From Frankia sp. RB7 (lineage in GTDB: Bacteria > Pseudomonadota > Alphaproteobacteria > Rhizobiales > Xanthobacteraceae): a stretch of 64,000 bases of DNA. The DNA lies in contig JAUEPE010000002.1 in NCBI GenBank assembly GCA_030403585.1, forward strand, positions 248,001 through 312,000. The letters are read 5' to 3'. A program made the translations under genes and the position numbers. Below are positions 42,837 through 51,117 of this stretch, in pieces. Below the pieces are notes generated by a model that was not told the DNA's origin, did no database searches, and saw only the letters and a program-made list of their open reading frames with translations. Every line of letters begins with the position of its first letter. Position 1 is the stretch's first letter.

Positions 42837-43739
42837 TCAGAGTTTGGGCTCGTCAAGGCCGGACAAGCGTTCGAGATGCTTGACGGTCGCGATGAAGTCG
42901 GTCTCGCCGTCGCCTTGCGCGACCAGCGCGCCGTAGGTCTCGCGCACCTGGGCTGCGAGCTGCAGCGGCACGCCGACGGCATGGCCGGCGCCGAGGATGA
43001 GGTCGAGATCCTTGGCCATCTGCTTGCAGGAGAAGCTCGAGACGAAGTCACGGCTGCGCAGCGGCGCGGTCTTGTATTTCACCATCGGGGAGGCGACGGC
43101 GCTCTCGTCCAGCACCTTCAAAATGTCCTGCCAGCCGATGCCGCCCTTGCGCGCCAGCGCCAGGCTCTCGGCCATCATTGCCGCCGAGACCGCGATCATG
43201 AGATTGACCGCGAGCTTTGCGTAACGCGCTTCCTCGCTCGCGCCGAGATAGGTCTGTGCCCGGGTAAAACTCGCAAACAGCGGTTTTGCGTTTTCGAAGG
43301 CGTCCTTCGGTCCTGACACGAAGCAGCTCAGTGCGCCGGTATGCACGATGCTGGCATTGCCGGAGACCGGCGCCCGCAGATAGGAAATCCCGCGGGCCTG
43401 GGCGGCGGCATCGACTTCGGCCGAGGCTTCGGCGCTGACCGTGCTGGTCTCGATCAGCACCGCCTTCGGCGCCATCGCGCCGATCAGTCCGGTCGGGCCG
43501 AGCATCACCGCGCGCAAGGCGGCGTCATCGGGGAGCGATGTGACGACCACGGCGCGGCCGTTGACGGCTTCGGCCGGAGAGCCCGCCACAGCGATACCGT
43601 GCTCGCGCGCCTCGTTGAGCCGTGCCGCGCTTTGGTCGAAGGCGGTGACGCTGTAGCCGGCCTTGGCGACGAGAAGCGACATCGGCAGACCCATCTTGCC
43701 GATGCCGATGAAGGCGATTTGTTTGCTCGTGTCAGTCAT
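42837..43739 (-). CDS. Beta-hydroxyacid dehydrogenase (3-hydroxyisobutyrate dehydrogenase family)
   Basis: A 300-residue NAD(P)-dependent enzyme with the Rossmann motif IAFIGIGKMGLPMSLLVAKA, the substrate loop APVSGNASIVHTGALSCFVS and the catalytic lysine in KLAVNLMIAVSAAMMAE. Family members oxidise 3-hydroxyacids such as 3-hydroxyisobutyrate, glycerate or gluconate. Its place between an amidohydrolase and a dioxygenase gene implies a side-chain step of the pathway. Confidence 0.9.
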   Translation of the reverse strand: MTDTSKQIAFIGIGKMGLPMSLLVAKAGYSVTAFDQSAARLNEAREHGIAVAGSPAEAVNGRAVVVTSLPDDAALRAVMLGPTGLIGAMAPKAVLIETSTVSAEASAEVDAAAQARGISYLRAPVSGNASIVHTGALSCFVSGPKDAFENAKPLFASFTRAQTYLGASEEARYAKLAVNLMIAVSAAMMAESLALARKGGIGWQDILKVLDESAVASPMVKYKTAPLRSRDFVSSFSCKQMAKDLDLILGAGHAVGVPLQLAAQVRETYGALVAQGDGETDFIATVKHLERLSGLDEPKL

Positions 43740-43759
43740 TTCTTGTTGTCCGTTGGCCG

Positions 43760-45124
43760 CTATCCTGCGGCGTGCCCTTGTTGTTCGATGCCCCGCACCA
43801 GCCGCTGGCCGGATTGCGCGAGCAGTTCCTTCTTCCGGTCGAGACCGTCGACCAGCAGTTTTCCGTTCCGCTTCTTCCAGCGGCCTCCGATCATCACCGC
43901 CTCGATGTTAGCGAGGCTCGTCTGCATCACCACGGTGGCGACGGGGTCGTGGACCGGAAAGAGGTTGAGATCATCGGCATTGATGATCACGAGATCGGCG
44001 AGTTTCCCCGGCGTCAGCGAGCCGATCTGGCTCTCGCGGCCGAGCATGCGGGCGCCTTCGGTCGTGATCCAGGCCAGCGCCTCGCGCGTCGGGATCGTGG
44101 TGGTCGCCGGGATCGTGCCCTGGCTCTTGCGCGACTCGGCGTTGTCGAGCGCGCGCTGCATCGACAGCGCGACACGTGCGGCGGAGAAGAGATCGCCGGC
44201 CAGCACCGATTCCAGGTCGATGCCGATGGTGGGGCGGACGCCACGCTTGAGCAGCCGCCCGGTGATGGGAAAGCCATGGCCCTGGATCATCTCGTTTTCG
44301 GGCGTCACCGAGAAGGTGACGCCGAGATCGATCAGCCTTTGCAGGAGATCGTCGGGCAGATCGTTGCCATGAACGATGTTGACGTTGGGACCGACGAGGC
44401 CGGCCTCGATCAGCTTCTCCCAGCCGCCTTGTGTCTTCGCGGGACCGCCGCTCTGATGCATCGAAGCGATCAGGCCGAGCTCCCGCGCCAGCCGGAAATC
44501 ATGCAAGGACACGTCGAGCGTCGAATAATGCGGACCGAGGATGGCAAGCCCGAGCGTGACCAGGCCGTCGCGGTCGGCGAAGGGACCCGCCAGCAGCCGC
44601 TCGACCTCGCGGCGGGGATGCGGGACTTCCGAGAAGTGCGGCTCGCCCGGCTTCGGTTCGGGTTTTGGCGAGCCGTGGAAGAAAGCGGCGCGGATGCCGC
44701 TCTCGATCAGGCCGCGCACGGCGGCGTCGGTATGGGCGGGCGTCGGGTTGTTGTGGCACCAGTCGACCAGCGTGGTGGCGCCGCAATTGATCTGGTTCAG
44801 AGCGCCGACGAGGGTAGCGATGTAGATGTCGTCGGGGGCGAACAAGGTCGCGAGCCCGGCATGCATGCGGCGGAAATATTCGAGCAGCGTCCAGTTCGCC
44901 GCATACCCGCGCAGCGCCGTCTGCCAGGTGTGCATGTGCGCGTTGACGAGCCCCGGGATGACGATGCGGCCGCGGCCGTCGACGATCTCGGCATCGGCAG
45001 CTTCAATGCCGGGGCGCACCTCGGCGATCCGCCCGTTCTCCACCAGCAAATCGCCAACACGGAGATCGCCGATCGAAGCGTCCATGCTGATGATCGTTGC
45101 GGACTGGATGAGGGTGCGCTTCAT
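43760..45124 (-). CDS. Amidohydrolase (AtzB/TrzN-like)
   Basis: A 454-residue metal-dependent hydrolase of the amidohydrolase superfamily. The first metal ligands are His63 and His65 in GLVNAHMHTWQTALRG; further His are in ILGPHYSTLDVSLHDF, IASMHQSGGPAK and NVNIVHGNDLPDDLL; a TPGKLADLVII C-terminal strand returns to the small beta domain. This subgroup contains deaminases of nucleobases and triazine hydrolases, which remove amino or alkylamino groups from rings. It suggests that the pathway substrate carries an amine or is a heterocycle. Confidence 0.9.
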   Translation of the reverse strand: MKRTLIQSATIISMDASIGDLRVGDLLVENGRIAEVRPGIEAADAEIVDGRGRIVIPGLVNAHMHTWQTALRGYAANWTLLEYFRRMHAGLATLFAPDDIYIATLVGALNQINCGATTLVDWCHNNPTPAHTDAAVRGLIESGIRAAFFHGSPKPEPKPGEPHFSEVPHPRREVERLLAGPFADRDGLVTLGLAILGPHYSTLDVSLHDFRLARELGLIASMHQSGGPAKTQGGWEKLIEAGLVGPNVNIVHGNDLPDDLLQRLIDLGVTFSVTPENEMIQGHGFPITGRLLKRGVRPTIGIDLESVLAGDLFSAARVALSMQRALDNAESRKSQGTIPATTTIPTREALAWITTEGARMLGRESQIGSLTPGKLADLVIINADDLNLFPVHDPVATVVMQTSLANIEAVMIGGRWKKRNGKLLVDGLDRKKELLAQSGQRLVRGIEQQGHAAG

Positions 45125-45129
45125 CGCGA

Positions 45130-46209
45130 TCAGGCCGCCGCTTTGGTTGCGACCGGCGGCTCGCCCGCCCAGGCGCGCGCAATGAGGTCGCGGATGGCGT
45201 TGCGCTCGAGCGGGCGCGGATTCCAGTAGGCGTTGGTGACGGCGAGATCGGCCGCCTTGTCGATGCCGCTCTCGGGCATGCCGATGTCGCGCAGCGCGAC
45301 CCTGGCACCCAATCGCTTGGCGAGATCGTAGAGACCCTGCGCTGCATCGGCCGCGCCGATTGCGCGCGCAATGCGCGTCATCGCCTCAGGCACGGCCGGT
45401 GCGTTGTAGGCCAGCGCATGCGGCAGCACGATCGTGTGCGTCTCGGCATGCGGGAGGTCAAACGTGCCGCCGAGCGTGTGGCAGAGCTTGTGATGCAGCG
45501 CCATGCCGACGGTGCCGAGGCACACGCCGCATAGCCACGCGCCATAGAGCGCATCGCTGCGGGCCGCGCGATCGTCAGGCTTGGCGGCAATCGCGGGCAG
45601 AGCACGCGCCAACGCGCGGATGCCTTCCTCCGCCATCAGCGAGGTCACGGGATTGGTGTCGCGCGCGTAGAGCGCCTCCACAGCATGCGCGATGGCGTTG
45701 ATGCCGGAAGTGGCGGTGAGCCCGACCGGCAGCGTCATCGTCAAATCGACGTCGTAGATCACGGTCTCCGGCAGCACGGCGGTGTCGCGCACCGTGGTCT
45801 TCAGGCCGTTTTCGGTCTGACCAAGGATCGGCGTCATCTCCGAGCCGGCATAGGTGGTGGCAATGCAGATCTGGTTGACGCCGGTGCGCAACGCGAGCGC
45901 TTTGCCGAGGCCAGTCGTCGAGCCGCCGCCGAGCGCGACCACGCAGTCGGCATCGCAGGCCTTCATCGCTATGATCGCCTGCTCGGTGACTTCGACGGGG
46001 GTATGCATTGTGGCGCCGGCAAAAATGCCGGCATAAAGCGGGCCCAGATCTGCGCCGAGCTTCGCGCCTTGCGCTTCCTGCTGCGGCGTCGTCAATACCA
46101 GCGCGCGCTTGCCGCCGAGACGCTCGATCTCGGCCTTGGCCGCGCCCAGCGTTCCGCTACCGAACACGACGCGGCAGGGCAGATTTTCAAAAGTGAACGA
46201 ACCGATCAT
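45130..46209 (-). CDS. Maleylacetate reductase
   Basis: Reduces maleylacetate to 3-oxoadipate with NAD(P)H, the step after intradiol cleavage of hydroxyquinol. The 359-residue iron-type alcohol dehydrogenase starts MIGSFTFENLPCRVVFGSGT; features are VALGGGSTTGLGKALALRTG, PTYAGSEM-like TTYAGSEMTPI, GINAIAHAVEALYA and LHHKLCHTLGGTFDLPHAET. Start overlaps the Dabb gene stop by four bases and the stop is 5 bp before the amidohydrolase start. Confidence 0.92.
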   Translation of the reverse strand: MIGSFTFENLPCRVVFGSGTLGAAKAEIERLGGKRALVLTTPQQEAQGAKLGADLGPLYAGIFAGATMHTPVEVTEQAIIAMKACDADCVVALGGGSTTGLGKALALRTGVNQICIATTYAGSEMTPILGQTENGLKTTVRDTAVLPETVIYDVDLTMTLPVGLTATSGINAIAHAVEALYARDTNPVTSLMAEEGIRALARALPAIAAKPDDRAARSDALYGAWLCGVCLGTVGMALHHKLCHTLGGTFDLPHAETHTIVLPHALAYNAPAVPEAMTRIARAIGAADAAQGLYDLAKRLGARVALRDIGMPESGIDKAADLAVTNAYWNPRPLERNAIRDLIARAWAGEPPVATKAAA

Positions 46210-46529
46210 GCGCCGGTCTCTTTGACGGGATAATCGACCTGGAAGCGCCCGATCCGCAAGTCGCCTAACTCCTCCCGCACCCGCAGATGTTCCGGATGGG
46301 TGGCGTAGGCCTTTAAGGCGCTGCTGTCGGTAAACTCGGAGACGAGGACCACGTCGCAGGCATAATCGACATCGCTGATGTCGGCGCCAACTTCGATATG
46401 GGTGAGGCCGTCGATCCGGCCCTTGAGGCCTTCGAACAGGGTTTTGACCTTGGTCCGGGCGGCCAAGCGCTCAGCCTGGGTCTCCCCGCGCAGCCGCCAC
46501 ATCACGATGTGCTTGATCGGACCCGACAT
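46206..46529 (-). CDS. Dabb-family (stress-responsive alpha/beta barrel) protein
   Basis: A 107-residue protein from ATG 46529 beginning MSGPIKHIVMWRLRGETQAE, with DGLTHIEVGADISDVDYACD and DSSALKAYATHPEHLRVREE, the Dabb pattern. First gene of the ten-gene operon and overlapping maleylacetate reductase. Some Dabb proteins bind or cyclise small aromatic intermediates; here the role is unknown. Confidence 0.88.
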   Translation of the reverse strand: MSGPIKHIVMWRLRGETQAERLAARTKVKTLFEGLKGRIDGLTHIEVGADISDVDYACDVVLVSEFTDSSALKAYATHPEHLRVREELGDLRIGRFQVDYPVKETGA

Positions 46530-46636
46530 TTCCCAGAATTCCTCGCCTGCGATCTTGTTTATTGCGGCCATTTTGCCTTGCAGAAATCGGAAATAAAGTC
46601 CAAAAATCGTAAGTCTCTTTTCCACTATGAGGAAGA
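46530..46636. promoter_or_regulatory. Divergent promoter region of catabolic operon and LysR gene
   Basis: The 107-bp gap between the Dabb start and the LysR start is AT-rich (TTGCAGAAATCGG, AATAAAGTCCAAAAATCG). It must hold both promoters and the LysR operator; T-N11-A candidates exist but none stands out enough to name. Confidence 0.5.
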
Positions 46637-47557
46637 ATGGACCGCCTTCTCCAGCTCGAGGTGTTTTCCAAGACGGCCGAGCTCGGTAGCCTCTCCAAGG
46701 CCGCCGACACCTTGCGGATGTCGAACGCCGCGGCGAGCCGGCATCTGAGCGCGCTGGAGGAGCGGCTCGCGGTCCGGCTGATCGAGCGCAACACGCGCCG
46801 GCAGTGGCTGACCGAAGCCGGGCAGGAGCTGCTGCAGCGTTGCAGCATATTGCTGAACGAGCTTGCGGAGGCCGAGGATGCCGTCAGCGATCGCGCGCTG
46901 TCGCCCAAGGGCATGCTGCGCGTCACGAGCTCGCTGTCCTTTGCGATGATCTACATGGCGCCGATGCTGCCGGCGTTTCGCAAGCTCTATCCGAAGCTGG
47001 ACGTCCAGATCATTGCCGCCAATCGCTATCCTGACTTCATCGAAGCCGGTATCGATGTCGCCATCCGCACGCGGGAGCAGGAGCCGGATTCCAACATCAT
47101 CATCCGTCGCATCGGACAGATGCGCCGCGTGCTGGCGGCGGCGCCATCCTATCTCGCGGCGCACGGTATTCCCGAGCATCCCGCCGATCTCGCGCGCCAC
47201 GATATGCTGGTCTACAACCTCGCCAACGATCCTTATTCACTGCGACTGAGCCAGGGCAGCACGACGCAGACCATTCGCATCGCGCCGACGCTCGACAGCA
47301 ATGATGGCCAGATCATCTGCGGCGCCGCGCGCGCGGGGCTCGGCATTTTGATCCAGCCGCTTTACATCGTGCAGAGCGATATCGCGGCGGGCAAGCTCGT
47401 GCCCTTGCTGACCGACTGGGAACTGCCGCTGCTGACGATGAACGTGGCCTACCAGAACCGCGTCCGGCTGCCGGCCAAGATCAGGGTGTTTTCGGACTTC
47501 CTCGTCAACCACATCCGCGCGCATTCCGATGCCGGGATCTGGATCGAGGCGACGTAA
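46637..47557 (+). CDS. LysR-type regulator of the catabolic operon
   Basis: A 306-residue LTTR. The N-terminal helix-turn-helix is in VFSKTAELGSLSKAADTLRM and SNAAASRHLSALEERLAV; the effector domain runs from about residue 90 (GMLRVTSSLSFAMIYMAPML) to the end. It is transcribed divergently from the ten-gene operon, the usual arrangement for an autoregulated activator that senses a pathway intermediate. Confidence 0.93.
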   Translation: MDRLLQLEVFSKTAELGSLSKAADTLRMSNAAASRHLSALEERLAVRLIERNTRRQWLTEAGQELLQRCSILLNELAEAEDAVSDRALSPKGMLRVTSSLSFAMIYMAPMLPAFRKLYPKLDVQIIAANRYPDFIEAGIDVAIRTREQEPDSNIIIRRIGQMRRVLAAAPSYLAAHGIPEHPADLARHDMLVYNLANDPYSLRLSQGSTTQTIRIAPTLDSNDGQIICGAARAGLGILIQPLYIVQSDIAAGKLVPLLTDWELPLLTMNVAYQNRVRLPAKIRVFSDFLVNHIRAHSDAGIWIEAT

Positions 47558-47574
47558 ACGGGCCCGCGCGGGCG

Positions 47575-47865
47575 CTACTCGGACCGCTCTTGCAGCCGTG
47601 TCCGTCCGATCGACGACCGCGACCGGGGAGCCGCACGCGGTTCCGGCGCGGCAGCACGCTTGATTGCCGCAGCCTCGTGCTGTTCCTTGCGGGCTTTTCG
47701 CGCGTTTCGCATCGCGCGCTTGATGAAGGGGTGCTGCGAGTCCTCGGCGAAGAACAACACGACTTCACAACCGGGACATTGCCTGGAATAGCCGTCCTGT
47801 AGCCGTCCCGCGCGATCGCGAAACATCGTCTTGCAGCGCGTGCACTGGACCTGGACGAAACTCAT
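47575..47865 (-). CDS. Small zinc-ribbon protein with basic tail
   Basis: A 96-residue protein from ATG 47865: VQCTRCKTMFRDRAGRLQDG then YSRQCPGCEVVLFFAED forms a zinc ribbon (CxxC ... CxxC), followed by a Lys/Arg-rich tail (KRAMRNARKARKEQ) that suggests nucleic-acid binding. Similar domains resemble the MJ0042-type zinc ribbon. Function unknown. Confidence 0.72.
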   Translation of the reverse strand: MSFVQVQCTRCKTMFRDRAGRLQDGYSRQCPGCEVVLFFAEDSQHPFIKRAMRNARKARKEQHEAAAIKRAAAPEPRAAPRSRSSIGRTRLQERSE

Positions 47866-47954
47866 GCGCCGACAACAATGACTAATGGAAATCGGCGGCC
47901 ACGGTGAGCCGAAAGTCTGAAGAAAGGCTGAAGGTCGATTGCGGCAGCAACCCG

Positions 47955-48194
47955 CTATTGTTTCGCCGCCATCGCGTCCAGGCAGTGGTTGAGATAGACG
48001 GTCCGATCCCGCGGCAGCACCTTCTCCAGATCCGCCTTCTGGGCGCATTCGCGCTGACGGATCTGCTCGGCGCGGCGCTTTTCGGCCGCTTCGCGGTATT
48101 CGGGAGCAACCTTGCTGGGATCGACCAAGCCCTGGGATCTCGCGGGCGCTGTCGCCAACAGCGCAACGGCTGCGGCAATAATGAACTGTTTCAA
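47955..48194 (-). CDS. Small secreted protein, unknown function
   Basis: A 79-residue protein that starts at TTG 48194, five bases behind GGAGG; this start puts the signal peptide (KQFIIAAAVALLATAPARSQ) at residue 2, whereas the upstream ATG 48218 would not. The mature part is charged with two Cys (QRECAQKADLEKVLPRDRTV, YLNHCLDAMAAKQ). Confidence 0.72.
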   Translation of the reverse strand: MKQFIIAAAVALLATAPARSQGLVDPSKVAPEYREAAEKRRAEQIRQRECAQKADLEKVLPRDRTVYLNHCLDAMAAKQ

Positions 48195-48351
48195 ATGAGC
48201 CTCCGTAAAAGCGCTCATCCTAGCGCCTGGTTTCGGAAGGCTCAAACGGGAAGTGTGAGACGGCGGACCAATAGCTCAGCCTGACCGCTCCAGCTCACTG
48301 CGGATCGGCCGTCAGGTCTTGGCGACATCAATTTCGCCCGATCGAAGTCCG

Positions 48352-48594
48352 TCACTTCGGGAGGTGGTCGATCTTGTGTCCCAAATGCCCGGTGTCGTGA
48401 TCGCGACGCAGCTGGCTCAGCGACGTCTCGTTCAACTGATGCAAGACCTCATTGAGCTGGGTCGTATCCGGATAGCCGGCCGCAAAACCCTTGCCGTAGA
48501 TCTTGCGCAATGTACCAACCAGCGTGTTGCCGTGCTTCTTGCCGATCGCGCCATCCTTGTCCCGATGGCGACCATCCAGGCCCGGTTCCTTCAT
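48352..48594 (-). CDS. Small basic protein, unknown function
   Basis: An 80-residue protein from ATG 48594 (GGGGAGAGACAC upstream) beginning MKEPGLDGRHRDKDGAIGKK and with HGNTLVGTLRKIYGKGFAAG, ending GHKIDHLPK. Rich in Lys, Arg, His and Gly. Small proteins of this type in rhizobia have no assigned role; the good ribosome binding site supports it. Confidence 0.65.
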   Translation of the reverse strand: MKEPGLDGRHRDKDGAIGKKHGNTLVGTLRKIYGKGFAAGYPDTTQLNEVLHQLNETSLSQLRRDHDTGHLGHKIDHLPK

Positions 48595-48644
48595 GTGTCT
48601 CTCCCCGCGCGGCGTCTGCGCGCCTCGCCAAAGGGTGCGCTCAA

Positions 48645-48872
48645 ATGAGTCGATTGGCAACGACTTGGCTCGTGCGAGTTGAAGGCTCCACGGGGCACGA
48701 CAAGAGCGTTGGTTTCGCGCTCGCAGCAATGATCGCTGCGGCGCAGCGAGGCGAAACGGCTCAGTGGAAATTGCCGAGGCCACCGGTGGGAAAGCCGATC
48801 GCGCAACCAATTGATATGCCAAATGAGCCCCGCGCTCCGGGGCGCCGTGCTCTCATTTCGCGAGACGGTTAG
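48645..48872 (+). CDS. Possible small protein, unknown
   Basis: A 75-residue frame from ATG 48645, with AAAGGG 11 bases upstream, beginning MSRLATTWLVRVEGSTGHDK. The stop overlaps the stop region of the minus-strand gene at 48869. No family recognised; modest evidence. Confidence 0.35.
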   Translation: MSRLATTWLVRVEGSTGHDKSVGFALAAMIAAAQRGETAQWKLPRPPVGKPIAQPIDMPNEPRAPGRRALISRDG

Positions 48873-49039
48873 GCTGCCTGCTGCTCAAACGAGGTGTAAA
48901 TCCGGCCCTGGGGATCGACGATCTGGACGTCCCGACATCCGTCCGCGATCAGCTCCCTTGCCTTCTTGAGGGCGGCGGCGAGGGACTCCCGCTTCAGGTT
49001 GACGACGCCTGCCGTGTCGAAACCGGTGATTTCAAACAT
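48869..49039 (-). CDS. Small 56-residue protein, unknown function
   Basis: ATG 49039 follows GGAGGAGCGGC. The protein begins MFEITGFDTAGVVNLKRESL, contains AAALKKARELIADGCRDVQI and ends YTSFEQQAA, a compact alpha/beta unit in which DVQIVDPQGRIY looks like a beta hairpin. It resembles small conserved proteins of Bradyrhizobium that carry the VDPQGRIY motif. Good coding character; function unknown. Confidence 0.68.
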   Translation of the reverse strand: MFEITGFDTAGVVNLKRESLAAALKKARELIADGCRDVQIVDPQGRIYTSFEQQAA

Positions 49040-49155
49040 GCCGCTCCTCCCGTTTGGCCGAATCCTACACCTTTCCAGCCGGTTGTCTTCTGGCTTTTTT
49101 TGGCAGGGCTCATGGTACTGGGGGCAGAATTCCGACCCGCCGTGCCCCCGACCAT

Positions 49156-49169
49156 TTGATTTGGATCAA
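49156..49169. promoter_or_regulatory. FixK/FNR box upstream of AI-2E permease
   Basis: TTGAT-TTGG-ATCAA, a perfect palindromic match. Centre 49162.5 is 75 bp before the start codon; a start near 49204 with the -10-like TACTCT at 49193 fits class II activation. Confidence 0.75.
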
Positions 49170-49237
49170 GCCTGCCGCTCGATCAGGGCCGCTACTCTCG
49201 AAGAGACAGCCGCTCTGCGAGACACAGGTATCGAACC

Positions 49238-50359
49238 GTGAAGACACCTCGCCAGTTTCTGCCCGCCGATGCCGTCGTCCAGCTTTTGATCCGGCTCGCA
49301 TTGCTGGCGATGCTGATCATCTGGACGTTCCTGATCATCAAGCCGTTCGTGCCGATCCTGACCTGGAGCGCGGTGCTGGCGGTGGCGTTCTATCCGGCCT
49401 TCAACTGGCTCGCCAAACTGCTCGGCGGCAGCCCTCGTACGGCGGCCGCCATTCTTACTTTGGTGATGCTCGGCATCGTCATCGGCCCGGCGGCGTGGCT
49501 TGGCCTCAGCGCCGTCGAGGGAATCACGAGCATCGCAAGCCAGATCGGCACCGGCGATCTCGCGCTTCAGGCTGCGCCGGAGCAGATCAAGAGCTGGCCC
49601 TTGATCGGACCGCAACTCTACGATTTCTGGAATCTGGCCTATACCAATGTTCGTGCCGTGCTGCGCGAGGTGACGCCATATCTGAAACCGATCGCCGGGA
49701 TCATGCTGTCCTTCGCCGGCAGCGCCGGCATCGGCACGCTCCAGTTCCTGCTGTCGGTGCTGGTCGCCGGAATCCTGTTCCCGTACGGGCCGCAACTGGC
49801 CGGCGCGATCCGCGGTTTCCTGTTCCGGATCGTGCCGGAACAGAGCGAGCATTTTCTCGAGCTCTCCGGGGCGACGATCCGCGCAGTGTCGCAGGGCGTG
49901 ATCGGGGTTGCGATCATCCAGGCGCTGTTGGCCGGCATCGGCTTCAAGCTCGCGGCAATTCCGAGCGCGGGTCTGCTCGCTATCATCGTTCTCCTGCTTT
50001 CGATCGTGCAGATCGGCGCGGCCATCGTGCTCATCCCCGTTGTCATCTGGATCTGGATGGACAAGGACGTGATGACGGCGCTGCCTCTGACGATATTCCT
50101 CGTCATCGTCGGCGTCCTCGACAATATCTTGAAGCCGCTGGTGATGGGACGCGGGTTGACCACGCCGACGCTCGTGATCCTGATCGGGGTGATCGGCGGA
50201 ACGCTGGCGCATGGAATCATCGGCCTCTTCATCGGGCCGATCATTCTTGCCGTCGCCTGGGAACTCGCCGCCGCCTGGATCCGAATCGAGCGCGCCGCGC
50301 CGGCCGAGGTCGACGAGGTGCGCAACGTCGCGATCGACGCGACTTTGCAGCACCCTTGA
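49238..50359 (+). CDS. AI-2E family transporter (paralogue under FixK control)
   Basis: A 373-residue permease from GTG 49238. Helices and motifs match the copy at 33466 (LKPLVMGRGLTTPTLVILIG, GGTLAHGIIGLFIGPIILAV, RIVPEQSEHFLEL). Substrate unknown. It follows a perfect FixK box and is followed by a potassium-channel gene 93 bp downstream, so it is probably induced at low oxygen. Confidence 0.9.
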   Translation: MKTPRQFLPADAVVQLLIRLALLAMLIIWTFLIIKPFVPILTWSAVLAVAFYPAFNWLAKLLGGSPRTAAAILTLVMLGIVIGPAAWLGLSAVEGITSIASQIGTGDLALQAAPEQIKSWPLIGPQLYDFWNLAYTNVRAVLREVTPYLKPIAGIMLSFAGSAGIGTLQFLLSVLVAGILFPYGPQLAGAIRGFLFRIVPEQSEHFLELSGATIRAVSQGVIGVAIIQALLAGIGFKLAAIPSAGLLAIIVLLLSIVQIGAAIVLIPVVIWIWMDKDVMTALPLTIFLVIVGVLDNILKPLVMGRGLTTPTLVILIGVIGGTLAHGIIGLFIGPIILAVAWELAAAWIRIERAAPAEVDEVRNVAIDATLQHP

Positions 50360-50369
50360 CCTGGATTGA
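50356..50369. promoter_or_regulatory. Degenerate FixK-like box upstream of K+ channel
   Basis: TTGAC-CTGG-ATTGA; the left half is good, the right half has two mismatches. It overlaps the stop of the AI-2E gene and is about 90 bp before the channel start. Confidence 0.35.
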
Positions 50370-50452
50370 GCGGAGGCTCCGCGCGTCAGATTCCAAACCT
50401 TCGTGACCGAAAGCAAACGTTCCAGCCAAATGCCATCCCCAGATCGGTTCTC

Positions 50453-50899
50453 ATGATATTGCAGCTGGCAGTCGGTGCGCTGGTGAGCGCGGTCAATATC
50501 GGTATTCACGCGCTGGTCACCGTCGTTGCCGTCGCTATTGCGCGCAGCGCAGGCCTGCGAAAAGTCGACCGACCGAGATTGCACCTGATGGGCGTGATGG
50601 TTGCGACGGCCGCGGTGCTGGAGGTCGCACACGCGCTGGAGATCCTGGTGTGGGCCTGGACGTACGACATCGTCCAGGCCGCGGCCGCTCCCGACGGCGA
50701 TCTGCTCTATTTCGCCTTCGTCAACTTCACGACGCTTGGCTACGGCGACATCACGCCGGTGCGCGAATGGCGGCTGATCGGCCCGCTGACTGCCATGAAC
50801 GGCGTGCTGCTGTTCGGCTGGTCAGCCGCGATCCTGTTCGAGGTCTTGCGCAAGACGCTCGACCACGTCGGACTGATCGGAGACGACCTCATCCCATGA
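50453..50899 (+). CDS. Two-helix potassium channel (Ion_trans_2)
   Basis: A 148-residue protein from ATG 50453. The selectivity filter is TTLGYGD at residues 93-99, followed by a pore-lining helix (GPLTAMNGVLLFGWSAAIL). Two N-terminal hydrophobic segments (MILQLAVGALVSAVNIGIHA; LHLMGVMVATAAVLEVAHAL) lie before the pore. No cytoplasmic regulatory domain is present. Likely passes K+ at the inner membrane. Confidence 0.9.
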   Translation: MILQLAVGALVSAVNIGIHALVTVVAVAIARSAGLRKVDRPRLHLMGVMVATAAVLEVAHALEILVWAWTYDIVQAAAAPDGDLLYFAFVNFTTLGYGDITPVREWRLIGPLTAMNGVLLFGWSAAILFEVLRKTLDHVGLIGDDLIP

Positions 50900-50978
50900 A
50901 AAGGACAAGCGCCGCGAACGCCACCGGCAAAGCGCCAAAGACGACGACGGCGACCCGAAATACGACCTCGTTCGACAT
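50889..50978 (-). CDS. Possible 29-residue membrane peptide
   Basis: An antisense frame from ATG 50978 to TGA 50889, beginning MSNEVVFRVAVVVFGALPVA and continuing AFAALVLFMG, a single hydrophobic helix like many bacterial micro-membrane proteins. It overlaps the 3' end of the channel gene and lacks a good ribosome binding site, so this is only a candidate. Confidence 0.25.
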   Translation of the reverse strand: MSNEVVFRVAVVVFGALPVAFAALVLFMG

Positions 50979-51117
50979 GGAACGAGGCTAGCATTGAGAG
51001 GGGCCGGTGTGATGTGCAGTTTGTGCCAGCCCGGCTCGTGTCCGCGCCTGCAGCGGAGCATCCGATCGGTCCGACACTACCGCGTCCCGTACTGCCAAGT
51101 CACGGCTTCGAGCCCGA

